A DNA stretch of 64,000 nt from Pseudomonas grimontii (lineage in GTDB: Bacteria > Pseudomonadota > Gammaproteobacteria > Pseudomonadales > Pseudomonadaceae). The notes under the pieces are model-generated. The model worked only from the letters and a program-made list of their open reading frames with translations, was not told the origin of the DNA and made no database searches. Within the stretch, counting starts at the first letter, position 1, and each line of letters begins with the position of its first letter. Location: contig NZ_VFES01000015.1 in the NCBI RefSeq assembly GCF_007858185.1, forward strand, positions 1 through 64,000, read 5' to 3'. Shown here in pieces: positions 33,223 to 42,116 of this stretch. Position numbers and translations under genes: made by a program.

Positions 33223-34377
33223 ATGCCCCAACATTTAGTGTCTGGCGTGCGTAATTTCACCGCCCTCGCGGTGTTTATCGCCGCTGGCAACTGCCTGGCC
33301 GCCACCGACCTGCAGGCGGTGGTCGATGCCAACGTCAAACCACTGATGCAGCAGCAGTCGATTAACGGCCTGGTGGTCGGCGTGGTACGGGACGGCAAGG
33401 CGCAATACTTTAACTACGGCGTCGCGGCCACCGACACCCGCCAGCCGGTCAGCGAAAATACCCTGTTCGAAGTCGGTTCGGTGAGCAAAACCTTCACCGC
33501 GACCCTCGCCGGTTACGCGGTAGCCAGCGGCAAACTGACGCTCTCGGACCCGGCCAGCCGCTATCTGCCGGCACTGGGCGGCGGCAAGTTCGACCACATC
33601 AGCGTGCTCAACCTCGGCACCTACACCGCCGGCGGCTTGCCCCTGCAGTTCCCCGCCCAGGCGGATAACAGCCAGCGCATGATCAGCTACTTCCAGCACT
33701 GGAAACCCGACTTCGCCCCTGGCACCCGGCGCCTGTATTCCAACCCGAGCCTGGGGTTGTTCGGCTACCTGGCGGCGCAGAGCCTGAAGCAGCCGTTCGA
33801 TCAGGTGATGGAGAAAACCCTGTTACCCGCACTCGGGCTCAAGCACACCTTCGTCAAGGTGCCGCAGAGCCAGATGAGCCTGTACGCCCAAGGCTATGGC
33901 AAAGATGGCAAACCGGTGCGCGTCGGCCCCGGCGCCATGGACAGCGAAGCCTACGGCATCAAGACCAGCGCTGCGGACTTGCTGAAGTACGTTGACGTGA
34001 ACATGCACCCGGCGAATCTGGATAAAACCTTGCAGCAGGCGATTACCGTCACTCACACGGGTTACTACAGCGTGGACGGCATGACCCAAGGCCTGGGTTG
34101 GGAAATGTACCCCTACCCCATCCAGCTCGATGCGTTGATTGCCGGCAACTCCACACCCATGGCAATGGAGCCGCACAAGGTCGACTGGCTGACGCCATCG
34201 CAAGCACCTCACGCCGACACCCTGGTGAACAAGACCGGTTCCACCAACGGGTTTGGCGCCTACGTGGCGTATGTGCCGAGCAAGGGTTTGGGCGTGGTGA
34301 TATTGGCGAACAAGAACTACCCGAATGCCGAACGGGTAAAAGTCGCCCATGGGATCTTGAGTGCGATGGACCACTAA
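33223..34377 (+). CDS. ampC: Class C beta-lactamase AmpC
   Basis: The 384-residue protein has a signal peptide (MPQHLVSG to NCLAATDL) and all class C motifs: SVSK with Ser 86 and Lys 89, YSN at 172-174 and KTG at 337-339 in NKTGSTNGFGAYVAY. It should hydrolyse cephalosporins and penicillins in the periplasm. ATG 33223 starts the signal peptide. It is divergent from ampR. The pair is bracketed by perfect 33-bp inverted repeats, which is unusual for a chromosomal ampRC block. Confidence 0.93.
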   Translation: MPQHLVSGVRNFTALAVFIAAGNCLAATDLQAVVDANVKPLMQQQSINGLVVGVVRDGKAQYFNYGVAATDTRQPVSENTLFEVGSVSKTFTATLAGYAVASGKLTLSDPASRYLPALGGGKFDHISVLNLGTYTAGGLPLQFPAQADNSQRMISYFQHWKPDFAPGTRRLYSNPSLGLFGYLAAQSLKQPFDQVMEKTLLPALGLKHTFVKVPQSQMSLYAQGYGKDGKPVRVGPGAMDSEAYGIKTSAADLLKYVDVNMHPANLDKTLQQAITVTHTGYYSVDGMTQGLGWEMYPYPIQLDALIAGNSTPMAMEPHKVDWLTPSQAPHADTLVNKTGSTNGFGAYVAYVPSKGLGVVILANKNYPNAERVKVAHGILSAMDH

Positions 34378-34421
34378 CTGTGGGAGGGGCGGTGCGACGA
34401 TTCGACTTGCCCCTCCCCCCT
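34378..34421. repeat. Single variant REP after ampC
   Basis: CTGTGGGAGGGGCGGTGCGA at the left edge continues into GATTCGACTTGCCCCTCCC and can form a 9-bp stem. It fills the 55 bp between the ampC stop and the end of the TRAP large subunit. It contains the right copy of the 33-bp inverted repeat. Confidence 0.85.
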
Positions 34422-34432
34422 GTTGACCCGCG

Positions 34433-35713
34433 CTACATCCCCAACCAGTGCGGCAAGGCCAGCGAGATAAACGGCAAGTACGTGACCATGATCAGGAACA
34501 CCAACAGGATCATCAGCCACGGCAACGCCGCTCGGATGGTCTGCCCCAGTGTCAACCCAGTCACCGCCGAGGTCACGAACAGGTTCAGCCCCACCGGTGG
34601 GTGCACCAGGCCGATTTCCATGTTGACCACCATCACGATGCCCAGGTGAATCGGGTCGATGCCGAGTTTCATGGCGATCGGGAAGAAGATCGGCGCCAGG
34701 ATCAGCACGATGGCCGAAGGCTCCATGAAGCTGCCGGCGATCAGCAGCACCACGTTGACCATGATCAAAAAGCCAATCGGCGTGAGCCCCTCGGACAGCA
34801 CCCACGCGGTGATTTCCTGGGGGATCTGCTCGGTGGTCAGCACATGGGCGAAGAGCATGGCATTGGCGATGATAAACATCAGCATGATCGCCAGGCGCCC
34901 GGACTCCAGCAGCACCTTGGGGCAGTCGCGCAGCTTCATGTCCTTGTAGACGAATAACGCCACGAACGCCGAGTACACCGCCGCCACCGCCGCCGCTTCG
35001 GTGGGGGTAAACATGCCGCTGTAGATGCCGCCGAGGATGATCACCAGCAGCAACAGGCCCCAGAACGCGCGGCGCGCGCAGGTCAGCCATTCACCAAACG
35101 TCGCCCGTGGCTGGGCCGGCAGCTTCTTGATGCGCGCGACAATGTAGATCGCGACCATCAGCATCAGGCCCAGCAGCAAGCCCGGAATCACCCCGGCCAT
35201 GAACAGCTTGCCCACCGAGGTTTCCGTCGCCGCCGAGTACACCACCATCACGATCGACGGTGGAATCAGGATGCCCAGGGTGCCGGCGTTGCAGATGATC
35301 CCCGCGCCGAATTCCTTCGGGTAACCGGAACGCACCATGCCCGCCACGGCAATCGAACCCACCGCCGCCACCGTTGCCGGGGATGAGCCGGACAGCGCCG
35401 CAAACAGCATGCACGCCAGCACCGCCGCAATCGCCAGGCCGCCACGGATATGCCCGACACAGGCGTTGGCAAAGTCGATCAGCCGCTGCGCCACGCCGCC
35501 GGTGGTCATGAACGCACCGGAGAGCAGGAAGAACGGGATCGCCAGGAAGGTGTAGGCGTCGGAGGTTTCGAACAGCTTGATCGCCAGGGAGCTGACCGAG
35601 TCCGGGCTGAACATCAGGATCGATACCGCCCCCGACAAACCCAGCGCAATGGCGATCGGCACGCCCAGGAACATGAACACGAACAACAGCAGGAACAGAT
35701 AGAGCACGGCCAT
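34433..35713 (-). CDS. TRAP transporter large membrane subunit, DctM-like
   Basis: The 426-residue protein has about twelve membrane helices and the TRAP large-subunit blocks SGSSPATVAAVGSIAVAGMV and GAGIICNAGTLGILIPPSIV. It forms the sodium-driven channel with the small subunit. Its ATG overlaps the small-subunit stop by one base (TGATG). In the P. aeruginosa rip locus the corresponding TRAP genes follow the itaconate genes, so itaconate or a related C5 acid is the likely cargo. Confidence 0.88.
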   Translation of the reverse strand: MAVLYLFLLLFVFMFLGVPIAIALGLSGAVSILMFSPDSVSSLAIKLFETSDAYTFLAIPFFLLSGAFMTTGGVAQRLIDFANACVGHIRGGLAIAAVLACMLFAALSGSSPATVAAVGSIAVAGMVRSGYPKEFGAGIICNAGTLGILIPPSIVMVVYSAATETSVGKLFMAGVIPGLLLGLMLMVAIYIVARIKKLPAQPRATFGEWLTCARRAFWGLLLLVIILGGIYSGMFTPTEAAAVAAVYSAFVALFVYKDMKLRDCPKVLLESGRLAIMLMFIIANAMLFAHVLTTEQIPQEITAWVLSEGLTPIGFLIMVNVVLLIAGSFMEPSAIVLILAPIFFPIAMKLGIDPIHLGIVMVVNMEIGLVHPPVGLNLFVTSAVTGLTLGQTIRAALPWLMILLVFLIMVTYLPFISLALPHWLGM

Positions 35714-36345
35714 CAGTGACGCTCCTCATGGCTGCCGGCCAACTTGCTGGCCTCACCGGCCTCGTCGGCCAGCCCCAACCCAACCTGACGGCGGGTAAAG
35801 AGGCGGTAGAAAATTTCCAGGTAGCGGATAAACACCAGGGCAAAACCGATGGGCACGATGACCACGATGTCACCCACGTCGATACCGAACTGGTCGAGGT
35901 CTTCGGCGCCGATATGGGCGGTCATCACCGCACTGACCCACTTGTAGCTGGCGACCATGAACAACCCGGCATAGGCCAGGCAGCACAGGCAGGCGAGCAT
36001 ACCCAGCACGCGCTGCACCGGGCGCGGGGTCAGCTTGACCAGCGCGTCCACCCCCAGGTGGCCGGCGGTGCGCACGCCATAGGAAATGCCGAAGAAAATC
36101 AGCCAGCCGAACATGGCCTTGGTCAGCGCCACGCTCCAGGTCATGTCCTGGGCCCAGGTCATGGTGTGGTCGCCCAGGGCGCCGAAGAACGTGCTGCTCC
36201 ACGCCCACTTGTCAGACAGGGCAAAGAACAGCGTGTAGATGTTGTTGAGCATGACGTAGACGAATGTCACCAGGGTCATGGCGGCTAGCAGGAAGGCAAT
36301 AAAGCCTTCCTCCAGGTGCTCCCAGACGCGCCTTAGCGTTTGCAT
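35713..36345 (-). CDS. TRAP transporter small membrane subunit, DctQ-like
   Basis: The protein is 210 residues from ATG 36345 (MQTLRRVWEH), with four predicted helices. FFGISYGVRTAGHLGVDALV matches the DctQ block. At 210 residues it is longer than the usual 160-180, because of an extra loop after helix 1 (YTLFFALSDKWAWSSTFFGA). It would join the large subunit to the binding protein. Confidence 0.87.
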   Translation of the reverse strand: MQTLRRVWEHLEEGFIAFLLAAMTLVTFVYVMLNNIYTLFFALSDKWAWSSTFFGALGDHTMTWAQDMTWSVALTKAMFGWLIFFGISYGVRTAGHLGVDALVKLTPRPVQRVLGMLACLCCLAYAGLFMVASYKWVSAVMTAHIGAEDLDQFGIDVGDIVVIVPIGFALVFIRYLEIFYRLFTRRQVGLGLADEAGEASKLAGSHEERH

Positions 36346-36393
36346 GGCAAAACCTCGCGAAAGCAAAATGAGATGTCAGGGTGGAAACCGGCA

Positions 36394-37377
36394 TTACTGG
36401 TTGGAGGCATCCGCCGCCTTGATCAGGTCGGCCCCGATCTCGCCTTCGAACTTCTGCCACACGGGGCGCATCGCTTCACGCCACAACTGGCGTTGCTCGG
36501 GGGTCAGCTCGATGATTTCGCTGGTCTTGGCGTCGATGATCTTCTGCCTGGCCGACTGGTTCAGCGCTTCGGCCTGTTTGTTTACCTCGACGGTGACCTC
36601 GGCCATGACCTGCTCCAGGGTGCTGCGGATGTCCGGCGGCAGGCCGTTCCAGAACGTAGCATTGGTGATCACCATGTAGTCGATCAAGCCATGGTTGGAC
36701 TCGGTGAAGTACTTCTGAACCTCGTTGACCTTCTGGCTTTCGTAGTTCGACCAGGTGTTCTCGGTGCCATTCACGGTGCCGGTCTGCAAGCCCTGGTACA
36801 CCTCGGCAAAGCTCATCTTGCGCGGGTTGGCGCGGATCGCCTTGAACTGCTCTTCCAGCACGCTGGAGGCCTGCACGCGGAACTTAAGGCCACGGGCGTC
36901 CTTGGGTTCATGCAGCGCCTTATTGGCGGAGAGTTGCTTGAGGCCGTTGTGCCAATAGGCCAGGCCGAGGATGTTCTTGTTCTGCATCGAGGTCAGCAGT
37001 TGCTTGCCCTCGGCGGCCTGGAAGCGGTCGACGGCGGCCAGGTCGTTGAACAGGAACGGCAGGTCATAGATCTGCACTTGCTTGGTGTATTGCTCGAACT
37101 TGGCCAGGGACGGTGCGAGCATCTGCACGTCGCCCAGCAGCAGGGCTTCCATTTCCTTACCGTCGCCGAACAGTGACGAGTTGGGGTACACCTCGACCTT
37201 GACCTTGCCTGGCAAGCGCTCTTCGGCAAGCTTCTTGAACAGCAACGCGCCCTGGCCCTTGGGGGTGTTTTCAGCGACCACGTGGGCGAACTTGATCACG
37301 ATCGGGTCCGCCGCCTGGGCCAGGCCTGCGGCAAACAAGGTGGCGGCGCAGAACAGCGCCCGAGAAAGCTTGAGCAT
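36394..37377 (-). CDS. TRAP periplasmic binding protein, DctP-like
   Basis: The 327-residue protein has a signal peptide ending LAQAADPIVI and DctP-family blocks KFAHVVAENTPKGQGALLFK and DARGLKFRVQAS with its conserved arginine, which contacts the ligand carboxylate. It would capture the dicarboxylate. GAAGGTG precedes the ATG. It is 156 bp from ccl; that gap holds a palindrome and a REP remnant, so a separate promoter is possible. Confidence 0.9.
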   Translation of the reverse strand: MLKLSRALFCAATLFAAGLAQAADPIVIKFAHVVAENTPKGQGALLFKKLAEERLPGKVKVEVYPNSSLFGDGKEMEALLLGDVQMLAPSLAKFEQYTKQVQIYDLPFLFNDLAAVDRFQAAEGKQLLTSMQNKNILGLAYWHNGLKQLSANKALHEPKDARGLKFRVQASSVLEEQFKAIRANPRKMSFAEVYQGLQTGTVNGTENTWSNYESQKVNEVQKYFTESNHGLIDYMVITNATFWNGLPPDIRSTLEQVMAEVTVEVNKQAEALNQSARQKIIDAKTSEIIELTPEQRQLWREAMRPVWQKFEGEIGADLIKAADASNQ

Positions 37378-37461
37378 GGAAAATCACCTTCTTATTGTTG
37401 TGTTGTAGGGCAAGGTGCCTGATATGACGCGTGTAGTGAATTTCGAATTTTTGATACCTGC

Positions 37462-37478
37462 GTTCGGCCAGGCCGAAC
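37462..37478. promoter_or_regulatory. 8-1-8 palindrome between ccl and dctP
   Basis: GTTCGGCCAGGCCGAAC is perfect and lies 85 bp before the DctP start. It may be an operator or cruciform, and would let the transporter genes be controlled apart from the enzymes. A REP remnant (CCCCCTCCCACATTTG) sits at about 37503-37518. Confidence 0.4.
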
Positions 37479-37533
37479 ACCAACCTCAAGAAAAATGGAG
37501 ATCCCCCTCCCACATTTGATTCGGTTTCGTCAG

Positions 37534-38346
37534 CTATAACTGTGCGAGCAGCCGCTGCGCCCGCAACAGCACCGGCGCATCCACCATCTGCCCATCAATC
37601 TGGTAAGCCCCTGCCCCATGCGCCCCGGCGTCCACCACCCGCCGGGCCCAGGCCAGGTCCGCGGCGCTGGGTGCCAACGCTTCATGGATCACCGCCACCT
37701 GCTTGGGATGGATACACAACGCGCCGGCAAAGCCCATTTCATAGGCATGCCGGATCGAGCGGCGCAGGCCTTCGGGGTCGTCGATGGCCGGATGCACGCC
37801 GTCCAGGGGCGCCACCAGGCCGGCGGCACGGGAGTGCACGATCAGCGCCAGGCGTGCCTGGTCGAGGGCGAACTGCGCGGCCGGGGAGTTGCTGCTCAGG
37901 TTAAGGTCCAGCGCCAGGTCCAGGCCGCCGAATGACAAACGTTCGACCTGCGGCGAATGGGCGATTTCAGCCACCGCCAGCAAGCCGCGTGCGCTTTCGA
38001 TAATCGGCCAGATCACTTTACCGGCGGCGGCGACCACGGCGACCTGGGCCGCGCTTTCCACCTTCGGCAGCAGCACACCCGCCACGTTGGCGTGGGCTTT
38101 GCAAAACGCCACATCTTCGAAATGCTCGGCATGTTCCGGCGCGTTGATGCGCACCCACACCTCGGCCTGCGGGTGACTTTGCAGGAATGCCCCAAGGTTA
38201 GCCCGTGCCTGGCGCTTGAGCGGCTCTTCCACCGCGTCTTCAAAATCCACGATCACGGCGTCGGCGCCACTGGCGAGCGCCTTGGAAAATCGCTCCGGTC
38301 GGCTGCCGGGAACAAACAGCGCAGAGCGCACAAGAGAGTTTGGCAT
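37534..38346 (-). CDS. ccl: (S)-Citramalyl-CoA lyase-like HpcH/HpaI protein
   Basis: The 270-residue protein is a CitE-like lyase with VIVDFEDAVEEPLKRQARAN (metal and CoA region, about 31-50) and SFGGLDLALDL. In itaconate breakdown the enzyme splits (S)-citramalyl-CoA into acetyl-CoA and pyruvate. Assignment rests on family plus the order ict-ccl-TRAP, which matches PA0882-PA0886 as I recall it. AAGGAAA lies before the ATG; the ict stop is 14 bp upstream. Confidence 0.86.
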   Translation of the reverse strand: MPNSLVRSALFVPGSRPERFSKALASGADAVIVDFEDAVEEPLKRQARANLGAFLQSHPQAEVWVRINAPEHAEHFEDVAFCKAHANVAGVLLPKVESAAQVAVVAAAGKVIWPIIESARGLLAVAEIAHSPQVERLSFGGLDLALDLNLSSNSPAAQFALDQARLALIVHSRAAGLVAPLDGVHPAIDDPEGLRRSIRHAYEMGFAGALCIHPKQVAVIHEALAPSAADLAWARRVVDAGAHGAGAYQIDGQMVDAPVLLRAQRLLAQL

Positions 38347-38360
38347 AACGGATTTCCTTA

Positions 38361-39554
38361 TTAGATAACGCCGCGCGCGCGCAGGCTGTCGATGGCGTCG
38401 ACGGAGTAACCGAGCTGATCGAGGATGCCCTGGCTGTACTGCCCCAGCGCCGGCACGGCATCCATGCGCGGGGTAAACGCCGCATTGCGCGCCGGTGGCA
38501 GCAGCGACGGCAACGGCCCGGCAGGGCTCGCCACTTCACGCCAACTGTCGCGGGCCTTGAGTTGCGGGTGGTCCCACACGCCTTGCATATCGTTGACGCG
38601 CGCGCTGGCGATCTGCGCGTCTTCCAGGCGCTGGATCACAGCCTCGGCGTCGAGCTGCGCAAAACTGTCGACGATGATCTGGCGCAGCGCCTCGCGGTTG
38701 GCCGAGCGTTTGAAGTTGGCGCTGAAGCGCTCATCCGTCGCCAGCCCAGGCGTGAGCAGCACCTTGTCGCAGAACGCCGCCCATTCGCGCTCGTTCTGCA
38801 AACCGAGCATCACCGTGCCGCCGTCGCCGGTGGGAAACGGCCCGTAAGGGTAGATCGTCGAATGCGCCGCGCCGGCACGTGGGGGCGGAGGCGCACCGTC
38901 GAACGCGTAGTACATCGGGTAGCCCATCCACTCCACCAGGCTTTCGAGCATGCTCACGTCGATGCGGCTGCCCTGCCCCGTCTTGCCACGCAGCAGCAGC
39001 GCCGAAAGGATGCCGCTGTAGGCGTACATGCCGGCGGAGATGTCAGCGATGGAGCAGCCGGCCTTGGCCATCTGGTCGTCACCCGGGCCACCGGTCACCG
39101 ACAGAAAGCCGCCCTCGCTCTGGATCAGCAGGTCATAGGCTTTCTTTTTCTCGTAGGGCCCGCCTTCGCCGTAGCCGGAAATGTCGCAGACGATCAGCCG
39201 TGGAAACCGTGCATGCAGCGCCTCGAACGACAGGCCCATGCGGGCCGCCGCGCCCGGTGCAAGGTTCTGCACCAGCACATCGGCATCCGCCAGCAGGCTG
39301 TCGAGGATAGCGCCGGCTTCGTCCTGCTTGAGGTCCAGGGTGAGGCTTTCCTTGGAGCGGTTGGTCCACACGAAATGCGAGGCCAGGCCACGCACGCGCT
39401 CGTCGTAGCCACGGGCGAAGTCACCGGCACCGGGGCGCTCGATCTTGATCACACGGGCGCCGAGGTCGGCCAGTTGACGGGTGCAAAATGGCGCGGCAAT
39501 CGCGTGTTCCAGGCTGACAACAGTGATGCCGTCCAGCGGTCGTTGGTGAGTCAT
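38361..39554 (-). CDS. ict: Itaconate CoA-transferase-like CaiB/BaiF protein
   Basis: The 397-residue class III CoA transferase has the N-terminal LEHAIAAPFCTRQLADLGAR and VIKIERPGAGDFARGYDERV blocks, plus the catalytic aspartate region SKESLTLDLKQDEAGAILDS. It would move CoA from succinyl-CoA to itaconate. Its place in the cluster supports the name ict; other substrates of the class cannot be ruled out. Confidence 0.86.
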   Translation of the reverse strand: MTHQRPLDGITVVSLEHAIAAPFCTRQLADLGARVIKIERPGAGDFARGYDERVRGLASHFVWTNRSKESLTLDLKQDEAGAILDSLLADADVLVQNLAPGAAARMGLSFEALHARFPRLIVCDISGYGEGGPYEKKKAYDLLIQSEGGFLSVTGGPGDDQMAKAGCSIADISAGMYAYSGILSALLLRGKTGQGSRIDVSMLESLVEWMGYPMYYAFDGAPPPPRAGAAHSTIYPYGPFPTGDGGTVMLGLQNEREWAAFCDKVLLTPGLATDERFSANFKRSANREALRQIIVDSFAQLDAEAVIQRLEDAQIASARVNDMQGVWDHPQLKARDSWREVASPAGPLPSLLPPARNAAFTPRMDAVPALGQYSQGILDQLGYSVDAIDSLRARGVI

Positions 39555-39563
39555 GATGGTTCC

Positions 39564-40913
39564 TCAGAGCCAGTGGGCCATGGACGCGGCGTTGCGCAAA
39601 TTCCAGACTTTGGCGATCAATGCGGCGGCCTGGGCCGGTGTGCGAGCGCGACTGAACTGGGTGAGGCGCTGGAATTTATCCGCCAGTTCTTCACGGCTCA
39701 GGGTGTTGCCTGGGTCGCCCTTGGGTTCATCGATGGCGCCGTGCAGCGTGCGGCCGTCAACCGTGGTGACAGTGACGCGGCCGAGCCAGCGCTGCGGGTA
39801 GGCGCCATCGACCTCGGGGTCGAGGGTCATGCTGACCTTGTCGCGAAAGGCGGCGACGGCGGGATCGGTCAACGCCTGTGCGTGGAACTCGGTGAGCCCG
39901 GCCTTGCCATGGACGGCGATCAACCCCAGTACGGTGCCCATGGAGAACTTGGCCTGATGCACGCTGGCAGGCACGCCCACGCGGCCCAGCACGTCGATGG
40001 CGCCTTGGTGCACGCGGGTTTCCACGCGCGCGACATCGTCGGCATGCAGGCCTTCGCGTTGCATCAACTGCAACAACGCATCGGCGGCCGGGTGGGTATG
40101 GCGGCAGGAGGCGTGGAACTTGAACGAGGTTTCCAGCAGCGCCCATCGGCTGCCCAGGTCGGCCGACAACTTGCTCGGCTCGGCATCCGTGGACATGCCC
40201 GCCGCCAACCCTTGGTCGCCTTCGAGGATATTGCGCGCACCGGTCAGGCCATCCGCCGTCAGGTAGGCAGCGAGCAAACCGTCTGCGGCCGCCTTGGCCG
40301 TGTGCAGTTGCTTGGAGTCGGCGGCATCGCGCAGGAACTCCCACAACCCGGCGGCCTGGGTGCCGGCGCTGCCGAGCAGATTGATGAACTGTTCCTCATT
40401 GAAATCCAGCAATTTACCCACCGCCACTGCTGCCGCCAGGGTGCCCACCGTGGCCGTGGTGTGGAAGATGCGGTAGTGGGAACGGCCCATGAATTCGCCG
40501 ATGCGGATCCCGGCTTCATAACCGGCCACCGAGGCCAGCAACACGTCGCGGCCGGATTTACCGAGGTCTTGCGCGGCGGCCAAGGCGGCGGGAAACACCA
40601 CGGTGGCCGGGTGCAGCACGGAGCTGTTGTGCAGGTCATCCTGCTCCACCAGATGGGACGCGGCGCCGTTGACCAGCGCGGCGAAATACGCGCTGCTGCC
40701 GCTGCCATTGACGATCACCTGCGCCGGGCCGCTGCTCGGCCCCATCTTTTGCGCATAGCGTTCAAACAACGGGATCGGGTGCGCGCCCTGGCTGGCCAAC
40801 GCGGACGCCAGCCAATCCAGGAACAGGTCTTCGGTGCGCGCCAGCACGGGCTCGGGCAATTGCTCGTAGGTCATCTCGGCCAGGAACCGACACAGGGCTT
40901 GGGTATGGCTCAT
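39564..40913 (-). CDS. MmgE/PrpD-family protein of the itaconate locus
   Basis: The 449-residue protein has PrpD-fold blocks NSSVLHPATVVFPAALAAAQ and FHASCRHTHPAADALLQLMQ. Members include 2-methylcitrate dehydratase and cis-aconitate decarboxylase. The exact job in the rip-type locus is not established; the homologous gene (PA0881) is not needed for the core ict-ich-ccl route. Gaps of 9-10 bp to both neighbours show it is inside the operon. Confidence 0.85.
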   Translation of the reverse strand: MSHTQALCRFLAEMTYEQLPEPVLARTEDLFLDWLASALASQGAHPIPLFERYAQKMGPSSGPAQVIVNGSGSSAYFAALVNGAASHLVEQDDLHNSSVLHPATVVFPAALAAAQDLGKSGRDVLLASVAGYEAGIRIGEFMGRSHYRIFHTTATVGTLAAAVAVGKLLDFNEEQFINLLGSAGTQAAGLWEFLRDAADSKQLHTAKAAADGLLAAYLTADGLTGARNILEGDQGLAAGMSTDAEPSKLSADLGSRWALLETSFKFHASCRHTHPAADALLQLMQREGLHADDVARVETRVHQGAIDVLGRVGVPASVHQAKFSMGTVLGLIAVHGKAGLTEFHAQALTDPAVAAFRDKVSMTLDPEVDGAYPQRWLGRVTVTTVDGRTLHGAIDEPKGDPGNTLSREELADKFQRLTQFSRARTPAQAAALIAKVWNLRNAASMAHWL

Positions 40914-40923
40914 GCGCAGGTCC

Positions 40924-42087
40924 TCAGAAGCTGCGTGGCAGTTCGAGCAGGTGCTCGGCCACGTAGGACAGGATCAGGTTGGTCGAGATCGGCGCCACCT
41001 GGTACAGGCGCGTCTCGCGGAATTTGCGCTCCACGTCGTACTCGCAGGCAAAGCCAAAGCCGCCGTGGGTTTGCAGGCAGGCATTGGCCGCTTCCCAGGA
41101 CGCCTTGGCTGCCAGGTACTTGGCCATGTTCGCGCTGGCGCCGGCATTCACACCGCTGTCGTATTCCTTGCAGGCGCGCCAGCGCATCAGGTCGGCCGCT
41201 TCGATCTCGATATGGGCTTCGGCAATCGGAAACTGCACGCCCTGGTTCTGCCCGATGGGCCGGCCGAACACCACGCGGTCGCGGGCGTAGGCGCTGGCCT
41301 TTTCGATAAACCAGCGGCCGTCGCCGATGCATTCGGCGGCGATCAGGGTGCGTTCGGCGTTGAGGCCGTCGAGGATGTATCTGAAGCCCTTGCCCTCCTC
41401 GCCGATCAGGCTGTCTGCGGGTAGCTCAAGGTTGTCGAAGAACAACTCGTTAGTCTCGTGGTTGACCATGTTCGCGATGGGTTGCACGGTCAGGCCGTTG
41501 CCGATGGCCTCGCGCAGGTCGACCAAAAAGATCGACATGCCTTCGGACTTTTTCTTCACCTCGGCCAATGGCGTGGTGCGCGCCAACAGGATCATCAGGT
41601 CGGAATGCTGCACCCGCGAGATCCAGACTTTCTGGCCGTTGATCACGTAGTTGTCGCCACGCTTGATCGCGGTGGTCTTGATCTTGGTGGTGTCGGTACC
41701 GGTGGTGGGCTCGGTGACGGCCATGGATTGCAGGCGCAATTCGCCGCTGGCGAGCTTGGGCAGGTAGAAGCGTTTTTGCGCCTCGCTGCCGTGTCGCAAC
41801 AGGGTAAACATGTTGTACATCTGGCCGTGCACGGTGCCGGAGTTGCCCCCGCAACGGTTGACCTCCTCAAGGATCACCGAGGCTTCGGCCAGGCCCAGGC
41901 CGGAGCCGCCGTACTCTTCGGGGATCATGGCCGACAGCCAGCCGGCCTCGGTCAACGCCTTGACGAAGGCTTCGGGGAAGCCTTTTTCCTCGTCGACCCT
42001 GCGCCAGTAGGCCGCATCGAATTCGGCGCACAAGGCGCGCACGCCGTCGCGGATGGCATTGAGTTCTTCGTTGTCATTCGGGTTCAT
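40924..42087 (-). CDS. Acyl-CoA dehydrogenase of the itaconate locus
   Basis: The 387-residue flavoprotein has the usual acyl-CoA dehydrogenase signatures: MAVTEPTTGTDTTKIKTTAI near residue 125, SLIGEEGKGFRYILDGLNAE and the C-terminal LQTHGGFGFACEYDVERKFR. The substrate is unknown; in this locus it may act on a methyl-branched C5-CoA. It lies between the PrpD-like and ich genes, as in P. aeruginosa. It is followed downstream without the glyoxalase-like gene that I recall from PA0880. Confidence 0.88.
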   Translation of the reverse strand: MNPNDNEELNAIRDGVRALCAEFDAAYWRRVDEEKGFPEAFVKALTEAGWLSAMIPEEYGGSGLGLAEASVILEEVNRCGGNSGTVHGQMYNMFTLLRHGSEAQKRFYLPKLASGELRLQSMAVTEPTTGTDTTKIKTTAIKRGDNYVINGQKVWISRVQHSDLMILLARTTPLAEVKKKSEGMSIFLVDLREAIGNGLTVQPIANMVNHETNELFFDNLELPADSLIGEEGKGFRYILDGLNAERTLIAAECIGDGRWFIEKASAYARDRVVFGRPIGQNQGVQFPIAEAHIEIEAADLMRWRACKEYDSGVNAGASANMAKYLAAKASWEAANACLQTHGGFGFACEYDVERKFRETRLYQVAPISTNLILSYVAEHLLELPRSF

Positions 42088-42116
42088 CTAACGGCTCTCC
42101 GCCTGTTGTTCTTGGA

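Noticed and set aside
37378..37533. Sigma-54 promoter before the TRAP genes
   Set aside because: A GGCAC-CTTGC string is present but the spacing between the GG and GC elements is too short.
38562..41309. 915-codon open frame antisense to the ict, PrpD-like and dehydrogenase genes
   Set aside because: It lies opposite three well-conserved genes and its translation shows no family features; high GC at third positions creates such frames.
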